NCBI GenBank assembly: GCA_038380795.1
Contig: CM076260.1
Coordinates: forward strand, 78,901,843 to 78,965,842
Direction of reading: 5' to 3'
Length of the DNA: 64,000 bases
Source of the DNA: Pyrocephalus nanus
Taxonomy: Eukaryota > Chordata > Aves > Passeriformes > Tyrannidae
Shown here in pieces: positions 1 through 14,300 of this stretch. A program made the position numbers and the translations under genes. Below the pieces are notes generated by a model, which saw only the letters and a list, made by a program, of their open reading frames with translations, did not search any database and was not told where the DNA came from. The first letter of the stretch is position 1. The number at the start of each line of letters is the position of its first letter.

Positions 1-3000
1 TTCGTCATGTTCTTAGTTGTTTGTATAGAGCCATGTAAAGGAAGATACTCATTTGTGGCATATTCACCCACTAAGAAATCTATTAGCACTAGAAAAAGTC
101 TGTCTTGGAAACTTGGTAGTAATAGCTTTTATCTGGAAACTTGGGAAATAAGTGCTGTATTTTTTACCTCAAGTTAAGTCACTGCTCTAAAATGATTTAT
201 TTTAGTCATTCTACAAGCTATACAGTTTTGGAAAACCAAAGAAGAAATAGAAGGAAGTTGAATATTTTGCATTTTGAAATCTTGTAATGATTTGGTGATA
301 TTTAATGCTTGTTTCTCATGCGGAGCTAGAGACTATTTTCTCAATATTGTTTGACTGTACAGTGGACAATAGTCCTCAGTCTGGGGAATATAATTCAACT
401 TAACAGTCTGAAGTATTTGATATCTCTGAAAATCAAATATCTTCTCTGCATATACTTTACTTATAGAATTTGGTCAAATTCCAATATAATTTTTGAAATA
501 TAAGTCAAAGTAACTTCATTGACTTCAGTCTGGAGACCTGGAAAGTTCTAGTACTTACATAATTTCATGTTTTCTACTGTCATCAACATGGCAACCTTCC
601 CAAAATTTGTATTGATGACAAAATTATATCCCCAGTTACTTCCCCCAAAATGATATTGATCAGCTTAATAGATTTTGACACTATGCCCAGAATTTTATTT
701 AATAAATAGTTTTCCTACTTTCTAAAGATTTTTTTTTGTCTTGAATTTACACAGTTCTTATAACAAGCCTATTTAATTAAAAGCACTATTAAATACGGTT
801 AAGAATGAATGGAACCAAATTTGAGCAATTCATCATTTTCAATTCCACAAGCCAATATTTGTAAGTATAGAATAGCTCTGACTGTCCTTTACTGAGATAT
901 GGGTAATTTTTCAAAGCATACTGCCTGTCCAACCTGGAAAACAGCCACAGGATATGTTATAAAAATTCCATTCACTGGCATTGTTGCAGCTATCATGCTT
1001 AATAAGAGTCTGCAGAGGTTGTTGACTGTTCTCTGTAGAGTTTAGTTCTTCCAGACTGTAAGTTGTAAGTTTCCTATGTCTCTCTCTAAATGACCTTGTT
1101 ACACTTGCATTTTTCTCACTAATAGTGACTAGATATTCTTCTTCCATGTAGGTATTCCTGAACTCAGACACCAAATGGAACCACAACCTTTAGGAATGAG
1201 TATCTCCATACACATGTGTGTGGTCTACAAACTCAGAGAAGGCAAATCACTGTCCATTCATTCTCAGTTTTGTCTAGTGTAATCAAGTCGTGTTCACTGG
1301 CTCCATTCTGTGCTTCTGGGTCTTCTCTGAATGGTGTCAGGATTCAAAACTAAAAGATTGCTAAGAGATGGACAGATATACAGATAATTATGTCTGTGGT
1401 GGCTTGACCCCCATGATTCTATAATATTAAAAAATGGCAAACAAATAATTACAAAATAATAAATGAAATGGACATAGAACTTGTTAAAATACTTTGCAAA
1501 ACAACTAAAAAATATGATAAGTACTACTCCCTGTCCTGATCATCTGTCTTTTAACTGAAGAACTGCAGCATAGTAGAATAATGCTCATTTACAGACATAG
1601 CCTGGTTATAAGTAAACTCCCTCTTCCAAGAAAATATATGTGCCGGCTATCTTCTATATTTGTAAATAATAAAAAATAAAAAAGCCCCAGTGATTGGTTC
1701 ACTGGCCCTGATTCCTAGCAGCATAGTCTGCATTCCCACTGACTAGCATCTGACTCATATTCTCCTCTGGCTTCTACATGGAATTTAATTTTCAGTTCTC
1801 AGAGGCTGTGCTGCCACAACTCAGGTGTTTTTGTAGCATGAGACAAAATGTATCTCTTCTTGCATCTTTGAGGTAGCAGCATCTGAGTGTACAAATTTGC
1901 TGGACAGTGCCCAAGGGTAGGGAAGGGCTGAAGAAAGTAAACCTAGAGCAGAATTGTTCACACAACATATTGGAAATAGACTCTGGCACATGCTTTTTCC
2001 TGTACTGTTCCTGTGTGTAATCTCAGAGAGTGCTGGTTGGCACAAACCAAAATGATGTCAGGAGCTAAGGAGCATGAAGGATTAGTGATGCCTTACTCAA
2101 TCTCATGTCTTAACCCAGATCTGCTTTGCACCACAGACAAAGCCACAGGCTCTGAAGAAGAGCTTTTGCACCACAGCACACAAATGTGGGCTTCTAATAC
2201 AATCTAAGATACAGTTTTCCCAGACTGCTACAGCTGCATGGCTAACAAATCATTGGAAAGCAGCTGTTTTGTTGATAGTGATGAAGAGTTGTATTGCTGT
2301 TGCCAACTTTAAGAAAGTACCTCAAATTAAGTATGGTTTCCAGATAAAGAAGATTTCCAACTGTAGCCTAACTCAGATGCATATAATTTATGCTCAGACA
2401 AAAGCCAAGAGGCGTGTTAACGAAGTGCTCTGTCATATATTTGGGAAAACACATGAACATCACTGCAAAGCAATGCCAAGTTTCAGCACAGCATTCTCAG
2501 AACAACCAGCATTCTTATTCTTTGATTTTTGCCAGTGATGAAGCAAACATGAGGATGCTTTTGACCACCTTTGTTTTGTGGCTTTCTCTCTCTTTTTTTT
2601 TTTTTGCCAGCTGAGGGTCATACCCTGATACAAACCATGTCACTACAAAGAAATTCAAGTCTGCTTTCAGCATTTGGTGCTGGAACGTGTTTGAGAGGCT
2701 GAAGGATATTACAAACCTTGCACTGAACTGCAAGTTCACACCAGGATACTGTGTCTACAAAACTAAAGAAAAGTATTTTGCATGCCTAAGTTCACTGTTG
2801 TTGAAGCTCTCTCTCACCAGTTCACAGAAGAGGCCTTTCCTGATCAATATGGAGGTAAGGTCAAGGAAAATAAGGATGCTGTACAAGAAAACATCTAAGC
2901 CATATGTGGTGGTTATAACGAGTAATCGATTCCTAATGCTTGTACTGTTTATGGATTGTGAAATGCCTTGGGACATGTTTTAATGATATGTTACAGGGTA

Positions 3001-6000
3001 CTGAAATGCCTGTTGTGATTATTTTTTAGACTCCTAGGGTGAAAGGACTGCCAGTCTGCAAGGGTTACAGCATGCTAAATTAATTTTATAGATTGTGTTA
3101 GATTGGTAAAGGTCAATTCATTTAACAAATAAAATATCAGTTAATTGTATCTCTGAGCTTGCTCATTAGGGGCATGGTGTGTCATTTAATTGGCCATGTA
3201 AATTACATGAGTTTTTGTGTGTCCATGCATATTTTAATAAAAACTTTTTGCAGATTGGTGGCTTCCTCTTCCTTCCATTTAAAGCACTGAGAACATGTGC
3301 TGAAATGTGGTAACTTAGGAAAATCCTGACAATAAGTAAATGTACTTCAGTCACTAAATGAGGTTCAACTTGTAATTCAAAAATGGATGTGAATTCATCC
3401 TTCATAGAGAGAGAGAAGGATTTCCTGGTCAATCAGTGCTGAATTCAGTAGAAAGGGAAATTTTCTGTTTTGCCAGGTGTGTTTGGCTTAATTATTCTGC
3501 ACCTGTTTCCCAACACTGGATTTCCAGCAACAACCGTCCCAAGGTGATCACTCTCCACAATAAAAGAAATTGGAAAAAGCACAATCCAAGCACTAAATGT
3601 ACCGCCACTTCCTAAAAGTAACATCCTTAATGCATCACAGGCCAGTTGGGAATTTTTGTCCAAGATCAGATGCTGGGAGTGCTGTCAATCACATCTCCAA
3701 ACTGCAAAAATATGAGGCTTTGTTGGAGTTCTGATTTATGGTCTTTTGTCCTTCATGATTGTTCATTTGGCACTGTTACCCAAACTATGAATGCTCTGCT
3801 TAGTGAGACTGCATTACGAATTGTTCTGTTACCGAAGCCAAAATTATGATGCTTGGCCAATTCTCTTCTTCTGCTCACCAAAGTATAAGTATCCCTTTCT
3901 GTGCAATTATCTGCATAGGAATACATCCTTAGTTCCTATAACAGGTGTTAGTTAACTGGCCATCAGTAATCAGCAGGTTCATGCTGGTACTGTGTGGGAA
4001 AAAATGGGGCTTTAATGCTGAATAAAGCTCTCTAAAATGCCACCCATCTTCCAGGAAGTAGATGGACATAGGTAAGAAGATACAGAATCAAGGAGCTGTA
4101 GGGATAATAAGGGCTGGAGTTGCCTGTCATTGAGGCTGTCACTTTCATCTTCGTGACAATCTTATTGCAAGCTGAACATTTACAGAGGTAAAAATAAGAG
4201 AGTGGCATGTACTTGAGGCTTGAGGAAAAAGCCTAGGACAGAGCCTGAAACATTGTTGCTACATTACTGGCATTTTTTAAGTGTAATTCAGGCTATTCCT
4301 GTGAGAAGTGACTTTGAAGAGGAAAACAAGCTCATAAAACCTTGCAAATGAATTCTGTAGAGAGGTAACTCTAGCAAGTCCCAGGTATTTGGCCTCCTGA
4401 GCTTGAAGGGGTGAAGAGATACATGCAGTGAAAAATTATTTTTTGAACTAGAATACTAACCCTTTTGATATGTAAATATTTATTGCTCTCTTTGTGTTAG
4501 ATAATTTGAATTCACTTCTGATGTGGTGAACATTGTTTTTTCCACAGTTCTGGGAATTACAGTTGGAATCGATTCACTTTATGTAAGAGAAAGTCATCTC
4601 TCCATCCTGCAGCCCTGACAGTCTGCTGTCAGGAATCAACCATATACAGGAAGAGCCTCAGATCCCTAATTTGTATTTGTGAGAGTAAGTTGATGGTTTG
4701 GAACCAAAGAAAGGTAAAACTTCTTTGGGATTGCATCACTACAAATCTCCTGCGACTACGAGCAAAATCAGTACAGGTATTGCTCAGTGTCACACCGCTG
4801 AGAGGGCCTCAAAACAGTCTCTGTATTTAGCGTGGTATTGCAACTGTTTTAATATCTCAGAGACAGAAAGAGGATGACTAATTCAAGAACCTTCTTTTAA
4901 TAATGACCTAGATATTTAATCAGCAGCTGTTTATTTCATCCACCTTTCAGTTATTTAAAGATATTCTTCTTGCTTATCTTTGAAGTTCCTTGTTTACCCC
5001 TCATTGTGCGTGACAAGTTCTGACCTACTATGCTAATTTAATTTTGTATTTCAAGTCTGTGGAATGAGAACAGATCTGAAAGCTGACTTTCATTGTATTT
5101 TTATATTCTCATGGCTTAGAGGTAATCAGCCAGATTCTTCCAGAATCTTCCACAGAAGCTGTGGAAGTTGTAGTACTGTCAGCAGAAAGCAGATGGAGCA
5201 CTGTTTTGTCCCAGAGCACCCAGAGTCCTCACATGGGCTACACCATGAAAGTCTATAAGTTCTGCATGAGGCAGCATGACAATCCCTCCACTGCACTCTC
5301 CTGATGTGAACTGCCTTGTTAGAAGCTTGAAACACAGCCATGATATCACCACACAGCACTGCATACAATAAAGCTTACATTAAACTAGTCACTGGAGGTA
5401 AGAAAGCCTTCAGCTGATGTTTTAACTGCATTTCTTTGGTAAGGAGTGATGAATTATTGCTGCTATGAAGCATGAATATTTTGTGGGAGGTGATATATGT
5501 TAAAAATGAATGTTTGGAAGATTTGGAGTAGCAAGGGGAGAGTTAATGTCAGGCTTTATAGTGTTGAAACACAAATCAGGTACTTCTTGATGTAAACAGA
5601 TGTAACAATGCTAACTTTCCCCAGTGGAATGAATCTTACTGACATTATGACTCTTCTGCTGGTATTCATTACGCTGTGGGATGAAAATATAACTGTTTTG
5701 TTTTTTTAAAAAAATTGCTACCTGAAACCCAGGTATTTTGCTCATAGTAACAAATTGCCCATTATGCAGATGATTGACAGAGTTTAATAATGCCGACATC
5801 TGAAGTGTGTTAATTAGACATATATCAGCAGTACTTTTACATCAGAATTGCAACAGTTGTTTAATTCTATCTTGCTAGAATTGCAAGGCATGGCAGTGGA
5901 ATATGCTTGAACACAGAAATATTTTTCAATTTTAGAAGAATGCATTCAACCATTAACCTTCAGGGCATCAATCATTATCTGTGATTAATGACCAACTTGT

Positions 6001-9000
6001 AATAAACAGCTCAAAACATAGAGAAAATTAATGTTGTAGCCAAACATCAGCAGATAAAATTTGTCTGAGCAGCTGTGTTTCTAAATCGGCTGTCACCTAA
6101 AATGTCACATACACCATGTGATATTATGAAGTATATGTTTTGCTCAAAAGACAATGCAGGGATAAGTACACTACACTGTTAAACTGGAACTGGCCTTCAC
6201 CTATGAGGATTTCTTTCTTATGCTGACAAGTAGCTGGTCTGCAGGTGAACCTATGCTGAAGTGTTTTGTTTTTTCCATGGATGATAGTTCAGACACTAGG
6301 CATTCCTGAAAGACAAAACGAAACCCAGGATGCAAAGTCCTCATTGCTTATGTGACAGTTTAATTGGGATAAGCATGTTGATACTGAATATTGCCTTTTT
6401 TGTTGTTTTGTTTTTTCCCTAAGTAAATAGGGAGCAGGAAAGTAAATTTCACCTGATTTCACAGTTTCCCTAAGAATCAGACTATGGAGAAAGTGGCTGA
6501 TGCAACTAAAGAACATGCAAGATTCATAAAACTCTGCAATTGATATTAATTCACTTTCTTCCTTCTCTAAACCTCAGCTAACATACATGAGTTCCTTTTG
6601 TTGGAAACAAAATGCAGAGGGTAATTTTCTCAGGTACAAACAGAAATTTGCCAGAACTTTGGGTTATGTGACTAAGATTTTAGAAAATAATCTTCAAAAT
6701 CTAAGAAATGTAAGTTTGTTTCCAGAGCTCCTCATTTATATGAATGCCACCATCAAAGAGTAAACATAATAAATCCCATTCAGGCTCACATGATAGTAAA
6801 GCTACTAAGCTGGGCTACTGCCTAGGAATGAGTTCCAGCAGCACCTTGTTACAAACTATTACCTAAGCCACACTGAGCTTCTGTGTGGTGCTGATAGTGA
6901 AAAGTATGAAGAAATGTGCTATATGGAGCAAGACTGACATTCAGAATAAGCCACGTCATGCCCCCCAGTTTGAACCTTCTTGAAGGTACTGGGTTACAGC
7001 TTCAGAATTATTTCCACAAGCACAGAAATAGCAAATGTTTTCCTCATAATAAAATAGTCCATACCAGTAAAAGCATTCCATGGGCTGCAAATTAAATAAG
7101 GCAGGCTGTCAATGATGCCTAAGGCGTGATAGGACACATAGTGTGAAAGATATTGCTGTGGCTCTGTTACCTGAAACAGGAAGGTCCATACCACCAGTGA
7201 AGCGCTTCCTCACGGGTAGTTAAACTCTGTATGCTACTGTTGCACAAAGTTAATTTGTATGGCTTGAACTACCGATCAATAATTTCTCCATTAACTCTGC
7301 AGTAATGAAAGGTACCGGAGTGAAACTATTGATATATTTGATAGCTAATTCCCAAATAATAGTTTTGGAAAGGATTTTGGCTGACATTATTTATCATCTA
7401 TGAGAAGGTTTAAGTTTCTAATATTTTAAGTTGCTTATAGAAGTTACAAAGCAAAACAAGTCCCTTAACCTTTAGTGATATGAGTTTCTAAGTCTTTCTT
7501 CATTGTGATTTCCATCTGCCTGAGTGTTCTCTTTATCTTTTATGACTTTACTGGTAAATGTGTAGATTCTGATTATGTGTGGACCAGTGTGAAAATATCT
7601 ATTATCTACATTTAATCAGAGCGAAACGGCAAGTGTGCCATTTCTCAGATTCCTAAACAGGGATCAGATTAATGTCTCTTAGAAGAGATCCAAAATCTGA
7701 TCCAGAATTGCGTGTCCAAATCTTTCACTGACTTCAGAGAGTTTGAGGACTATAAGAAAAAAAATGGATGAACAGCCCTAAAAGACAGATTATCTCTGTG
7801 TTGTCAGGGTTCCTAGTGCTTTACTCATGCATGATTTTTCTTTCTGGCTGCTAGTTTTGTCCCACCAAACAGAATAAAAAGTTGCACTTATCCAATCGTT
7901 TTTCATCCTGTGTAAAGCAGCCTGTAAAACACAAACCACAAATTTTGACTCCTTCCCATGATACAGATGACAAGCAAGACTTATCTCTGGTTTCGCTTCC
8001 ACAGGACAAAGGATAAACTCTCCACTGATCTAAAAAAGGGTTATTGACACATCCCTCTGTTTAGTCCAACCTGCACAACATGGTTGCCTCCATCTTTTTT
8101 CCTTTTCTTATGAGTACATCAACTGATAGAATCACCCTCAGCAAGATACAGCCCATCTTAAAAAAATTCTCTGGCAAAAAGAAACTACCAATGGTGGCTG
8201 TCCCTACAGCTTTTCACTGCTTCAGGAACTGGGACAGTCGTTTTTAATTCCTATCTAAAGGTCACAGCAAAACTTTTAGCTGATTCCTGAAGATTAAAAA
8301 TTGAAGGCTTTCCCAGACTTGGTAAAATCAAATCATGTTTCAGGATCGAGGAGAAGAATTAATCCAACTGTTGAGATGCACCTCTAATTTTCAAACTGCA
8401 ACAGTTGTAAAGGTCTTTTACCAAAATCTATTCATGCAATGGAAAACTAAAAGAACAGTTGTTGAATTAATAACCTGGATTTTAGCTGAATCTGAATTTC
8501 CGTTTAATATATGGTATGTCCCACATCTCAGGGCAAAAATACATAACACAAAACAAGAAAGATAATCATGAGCAGAAGGCAGCATGCAAGGTAATCTCTG
8601 CATGTATCTTTCTCAAGAAGACATAAAAATGTTGGAAAAGAAGATGACTGTATTGGAAATTGTTGAAAAAGAAGGTGATTTCCACAAATGAGAACTCAAA
8701 TCCCTGAGATCTGTTGGTAGTCACAGTGCATTGCAGAAATTCATGTGCAAATTACCCATTTCACTAAGCTGCAGTGGGCTTCTTGAAGTTGGCAAATGGT
8801 TTCTTCATAAAGAATGACAGGAGTATGGGGGCAGGGGAGGCAGGGGCAAAGGGCAGTAGGTAAGAATATGAGGCACTTGTTTGTGGCTTAAAATAAAGAC
8901 AACACAAAAGACAGTTTGCTGGGATCTGACTCATCGCCCTTTTTCAAACTTCAGGAACAGACATCTAAAATAACATCTGAAAGCACCTTATTGAGATACT

Positions 9001-9890
9001 GGAGGGAGCCTAACCCTGTCTATCTGCAAACTAATATAAAAATCCTCGTTATCTGTCCTCCACAGACCACTTATGTTAGTCATTTATGAGTAGTGTTCCT
9101 AAGGTCCGTTGTATGTTCTTTTAAATATGAGGTCCTAGATAACAAAAACTGCTTCAAGGAGGCACTGAAGTGTGCAGTCCGACCTGACCTTCATCTGCTT
9201 CAAGTGCAAAACAGAAAAGTATGTACAGCTGGTAGTCAGACAGACATCTTGATGTTTTTTCTTTCCCCATCCCTGTCTTGGATACCACTATCTAAACAAG
9301 TGTCTGGATCTAATGTAACTGTATTATGAACAGAGCAAGAGTCTCAGAAACAGCATCCACACAACTGCATTCCTCTGTATCATACACTGGTATGTGTACA
9401 TGCACACAAGCACACACACAGAGCAATGACATACGTAATTACTAGCTGGTTCCCATCTATAACTTGCTGTTTGTCCATGCAGTTGTTGTAACTATGAGCA
9501 ACATCACAGTGATGGTTTTGAAACTTTAGAGCAATGTGCCATCTAGTGACAATGCAGATGATCCTGAAAATCAAACTCAGATTCTACCATTTAATCTAAA
9601 GTAGAAATCACTGACTCTTGCCCCAGAAGCCCACTTCCACTTGGAAGGGACTTGTGTTTTCAGGTTTTCACTTGGTGCTGCAGGAGAAGCTGTGGACTCT
9701 TTAGTCCTGAATTTCCATACAAACCTGTCTATTTTGAAAGATCGCTTGCTTGGCAATGGACAACTCTGTAGCCGCTTTTTCCACCATCTCAAGTTATGTT
9801 TAATACCCACATTCTTAGAAAATCCTGCTTTATAGTGGTGCAAGAATCTCACAGGTATTTATGAGGGTATACCAGATGTTCAGCCCTGAA
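1..9890. other. Intergenic DNA downstream of CEP170, no gene recognised
   Basis: This is AT-rich sequence with many stops in all frames. The open frames present are short (under 100 codons) and show no family I recognise and no splice-linked partner. I see no clear mobile element, RNA gene or conserved promoter. There is a short CA-rich run near 9402-9420. Confidence 0.7.
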
Positions 9891-10503
9891 AGTTGTGCAC
9901 TTGCAGTCCAGCAGGCCAACTGGGCTGCATCCAAAGCAGTGGGGGCAGCAGGCTGAGGGAGGTGATTCTCTGCTCTGGTGAGACCCTACCTGGAGTGCTG
10001 CATCCAGCTGTGGGGTCCCCAGCACAGGATGGATACTGACCTGTTGGAACAAGTCCAGAGGAGGATCACCAAGACGATTAGAGGGATGGAGCATCTCTCC
10101 TTTGCAGAAAGGCTAAGAGAACTGGGATTGTTCAACCTGAAGAAGACCTTACAGCAGCTTTCTAGTACCTAAAGGAGGCCTAAAAGAGAGCTGGAGAGGG
10201 ACTTTTTGCATGGGCACGTAGTGACAGGACGAGCAGGGGGTCTTAAGATGAAGGAGGATAGGTTTAGATTAGATATTAGGAAGAATTTTTTTACTATGAG
10301 AGTGGTGAGGCACTGGAATAGGTTGCCCAGAGAAGTTGTTGATGCTCCATCCCTAGAAGTGTTCAAGGCCAAGTTAGATGGAGCTCTGAGTAACTCAGTC
10401 TAGTGTAAGGTGTCCCAAATGTCCCCCAGACAGGGGGGCTGGAACTAGATGATCTTTAAGGTCCCTTCAAACTCAAGTAATTCTCTGATTCTTTGATTCT
10501 ATG
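9891..10503 (+). mobile_element. 5'-truncated CR1 LINE, 3' end
   Basis: This copy matches the bird CR1 3' region as I recall it. GTGAGACC..., CATCCAGCTGTGGGGTCCCC, GAACTGGGATTGTTCAACCT, TTAGATATTAGGAAGAA, GGCACTGGAATAGGTTGCCC and GATCTTTAAGGTCCCTTC occur in the proper order. It ends in the CR1 tail GATTCTTTGATTCTATG. It contains the remnant C-terminus of the CR1 reverse-transcriptase frame, broken by stops and frameshifts, so it is not active. Confidence 0.95.
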
Positions 10504-10845
10504 TTAGAATCCTTTCCTTTCTCCTCTTTTTCTTGTCTGCAGTTAGAACAGCTTGATTAGTTTATAATGGTGATCATTTATATTTGAAAATGTCCATTTG
10601 GCAGGAAATTGGTGCAGGGAAAGCAGATGAGGAAAGAGAGATTAACATTGTATTCTGAAAAATGTCCTTAATTTAAATATTAGCAAGAGGTGATCATTCA
10701 GCAGAGCAATATCATCATCTGCACTGCAGCCATATCTGAAAGACAGTGAAAAAATACCAGAAAGCTGATGGAAGTCCATGAGTTTAATTTTGCATTTTTA
10801 TGACCTGCATGGAGCTTTGTTTTAAATAAAAAATTTATCAGCATA

Positions 10846-10944
10846 GTTATATATGGGTTATATATATGTTAAACTTACATATATATATGTATATATACAT
10901 ATATATATCCATATATAGGTCACATGTGTGTGTGTGTGTATGTT
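10846..10944. repeat. (TA)n / (TG)n microsatellite
   Basis: Interrupted TA dinucleotides with several self-complementary stretches (ACATATATATATGT, GTATATATACATATATATAT) run into a (TG)n block at 10925-10939. It is likely length-variable and able to form hairpins. Confidence 0.9.
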
Positions 10945-11300
10945 TGAAAATAAATACCTGTCAAATTAACATCTAAATAAAGATGAATCACTCACATGAA
11001 TTCTTGAGTGGAGGTTTCTAGTGGTGAAAGTAAGAGTGAGAGGCAGAACATAGTAGTTCAAGGTGCATACCAGTACAAGACAGATGATGTGGGTCAAAAC
11101 AGGGATGGTACAACACTAGAACAACTGTATCAACTGTACTAAGTTGTCTTGTAGAATAAGAAACAGAAGATAATGCCTATTCAAACTTTTTTTTTTTTAA
11201 GTTACTCACTCAGATGTTTCAAAAATAGAACAAGATCAGAAGAGCTGAGCCAAGAAAAGAAGTACTTGAGAAGCTCAAAAGACAAACAGACAATTAATAA

Positions 11301-11330
11301 GAGAAACAATTACCAGAGAAACAATTACCA
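11301..11330. repeat. Perfect 2 x 15-bp tandem duplication
   Basis: GAGAAACAATTACCA occurs twice in direct succession (11301-11315 and 11316-11330) with no mismatch, which points to a recent slippage-type duplication. Confidence 0.9.
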
Positions 11331-14300
11331 GTCAGTTCTGGTAATCAAAGTGGCCACTACCACTATTGCAGCAACACAGTTGTTATTCTAGATGCTTTTT
11401 TGCCTAAAGGATAAATTCGTTCCTCTCAGTTATTGTCAAAGTAATGTTCTAGAGACAAGATGTGTACAGCAGTGATCATTACAACTGGTTTTACTGGCAC
11501 AAAGATTCTGAGGTGATTAGTGAGTTTGGTTACCTCTAATTTTGGAATCCAAATACTCCAGTTTACAGGATGTGCAGGCCCAGCTGATAACTGAATGTAT
11601 TTTGTCCTTGCCATATTTGAAAATTCACCATGGGTCTGTATAACTACTTTTTAAAAAATTATTATTGTTCCAGAGGGCAGTATATTGATCAGCTCCATTT
11701 AATATGCAAGTTTTCCTACAATCTAAATTTAGCTTTGAATACACTAAATAATCCCCTCCTTTTATATGTATTATCCTTTTAGTCATGTGTCCAATACAAC
11801 CAGCAAGAGAATTTGCAAATCCACAAGTAATTCTAAAATGGCAATAGATAGTAGCTTTAAAAATGGACCTGATGAATTGATGCATCTCTATAAGAAACTT
11901 CATGGGCCAGACTAGCCTGGTTTGTCTGCTTTTTGCTATCATTTCTCAGTTGATATTATCAAGCTTCAAAAAAAAAAAGGTGCAGAGTGCTGTTTGGAGT
12001 GACAAGTGATGCCAGTTTCCAGCCTGCAGTTAGGTAAGCAGTAGATCAGAAGCAAAATTTCTCTCTCGCAAGTTTCATGGGTACAAAATTCATAAAGAAA
12101 TATTGTTTCATCTTCTGGGTTGAAGTTTCTGCACAGAGGATGTTTAGCGGTGAAGATACAGAAAGTTATTTATAGTATACAGAGGCACAGTTTTCCCTTC
12201 CAAGGATGACTTGGAGTACTAAAAGGGCACTGTATTGACTCAGTCTCTATTCTGAATACTTCAGACCACATACTTCAGTCACAGAATGCACAGCTTTACA
12301 GACAGACCCACAGAAATTCACTTATTCCAGAGCCACAAGCAGAAAAATAGGCAGAAGTGGTCATGATAACACAGTGTTTAGCAAGTTGCAGTACACCATG
12401 ACTTCTTACAGGGCTGTGAAAGTCCAGGTCAGGACGAAATCCTCTCTATCTGCTCTGTGACAGTCTAGAGTGAACAGTCAGCCAGAGCTCATAGCCTCAG
12501 CCAGGTCTTTTGCTGGGGCTTGGACACGATGGATGAGTCCCTTCCTCACATCTGCTTCACTTTCTCTCAAGGTGTAATAGGATGGCACTGAGTGATAACA
12601 GCAAGTTACTAAACTTGATGCAAGTAGTATGCAAGTGGTATAACTCATCATAACTGGTATCTCTCCTAGGAAGAAATTAGATCTGTGAAAATGTACAGCT
12701 GCAGGAGAATCTCAGACGTTACTGCAGATATAACAGTGAAAGAACTGTTCAACTTGCCATGTATCTTTATGCAGATAGACAATAGAGAAGGTCAGATTTG
12801 CCTCCATTATCTTTATTTCCCTTTGGGAAACATCTTTTTCAATAGCAGAGGTCCAGGTAATAACACCACTCTTTTATGTTAATACAATTGTAACATCTGC
12901 ATTCCCAGTAAAGCTGTGGCTCTATTTGTAGTTCTTCAGTTTACGATGCTCCACAAGAAGTAGTAATGCACTCCAAGAAGCATCCCAAGACACTGAGGGC
13001 ATCCTGGATCAGACTTTATGAGATTGGTGACATTCCACTCAGTCGACATGATTTCTCTTACCCTATTGGTAGTCTATGAAACTACCAATACTTTAGAGAA
13101 GAAAGATCAGAGATCCCACTGAGTTCACCTGGAGTCTAATGGAAAAGTTTGGAGTAATTTGCATGTCTGATGCATTTTGCTCCCTGATAGCACAGAGAAA
13201 GATAAAGATAATGGCTACAGACTGAGTCAGGGCAAGTGCATCAGTAAGGATGAAGGAAAGTCACACAGTGGAGAACCCTAACTCCACTAATGCACACAGG
13301 ATTGGATATCCCTAAATTAGATGATATTTGAGTTTTAGTGCATGTTGCTACACAAACAGCAACTTCAATGGCTTTTAAATGCAAGACCTCTTTCTAGGTA
13401 TTTTGATGGCCATTTGAGTCAAGCAAGAAAATATTACAGTCCTTAAAAGCCCAGAACTATCCAGCTACCAATTGCAAAACCAGGCCAAGTCTCTCACTGT
13501 ATCAGGTTTGATTTTTATAAATAATTATGTGTGGATGTAAATAGGACAAAGCACAGTCCAGCCATCTGCCACACAGCTGGATGGCTTGTGTCACACACAG
13601 GCTGATTTGAAGGCTGAAAGGTGTAGTTTTTGTGAAAGAAAGAAGGAGCAAAAGAGAGAGATGGGGAGAAGGGAAGAAGCAGTAGTGTGAAGGCATAAAA
13701 TCTCGACAGTCTTTTCCAGTTTATGTTTGCTTTTCTATCTTTCTCAACAATGTGTGATTTCTGCACCTCCCAGGTGCCCATTCAGCAGCAGAGCTAGTGC
13801 ATCTAATGTGTGTAAGACTTGGGTGCTGGCTTTTCTGAGCTCTTTGGTGAGAAATGAGAGCTTGTGGTGGTGAAATGCACATATTGGAGGGGACAGGCAC
13901 CTGCCAGCTACCACCACAGACAGCTGACTCCCTCATTTCAGTTACAATGAGTGTTTGAGTTCTGGATATGTTTGTGTTGCAAGGGAAAGAAGTGTAGAAA
14001 CTTTTGGATCAATATACATGTATTAAAGAATTCTGTCTATTTATTCTTTCCCAAGACAACAGCACATTATTTGGCCACCTGGTGATGTGTAGAGGGTGAG
14101 CAGAAGAGTTACTTGTTGGAATTGGGAAAGAAAACTTTCTAGAATAAATAGCTGCTGAGCAGCAGTAATAGATGGCATAGAAACAAAAAACATGAGCATC
14201 TGCACTTCTTTTCTAAGGCTTCTCCTCTTGCTGGGCTGAGAATGATCAAGAAGCAAAAGACAGCAAAGTATCTGTGCCAGGAATCCCAACAACCATTGTC

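Noticed and set aside
8040..8170. Possible old CR1 fragment (TAGTCCAACCTGCACAACATGG...)
   Set aside because: The likeness is limited to a few words and lacks the ordered CR1 landmarks.
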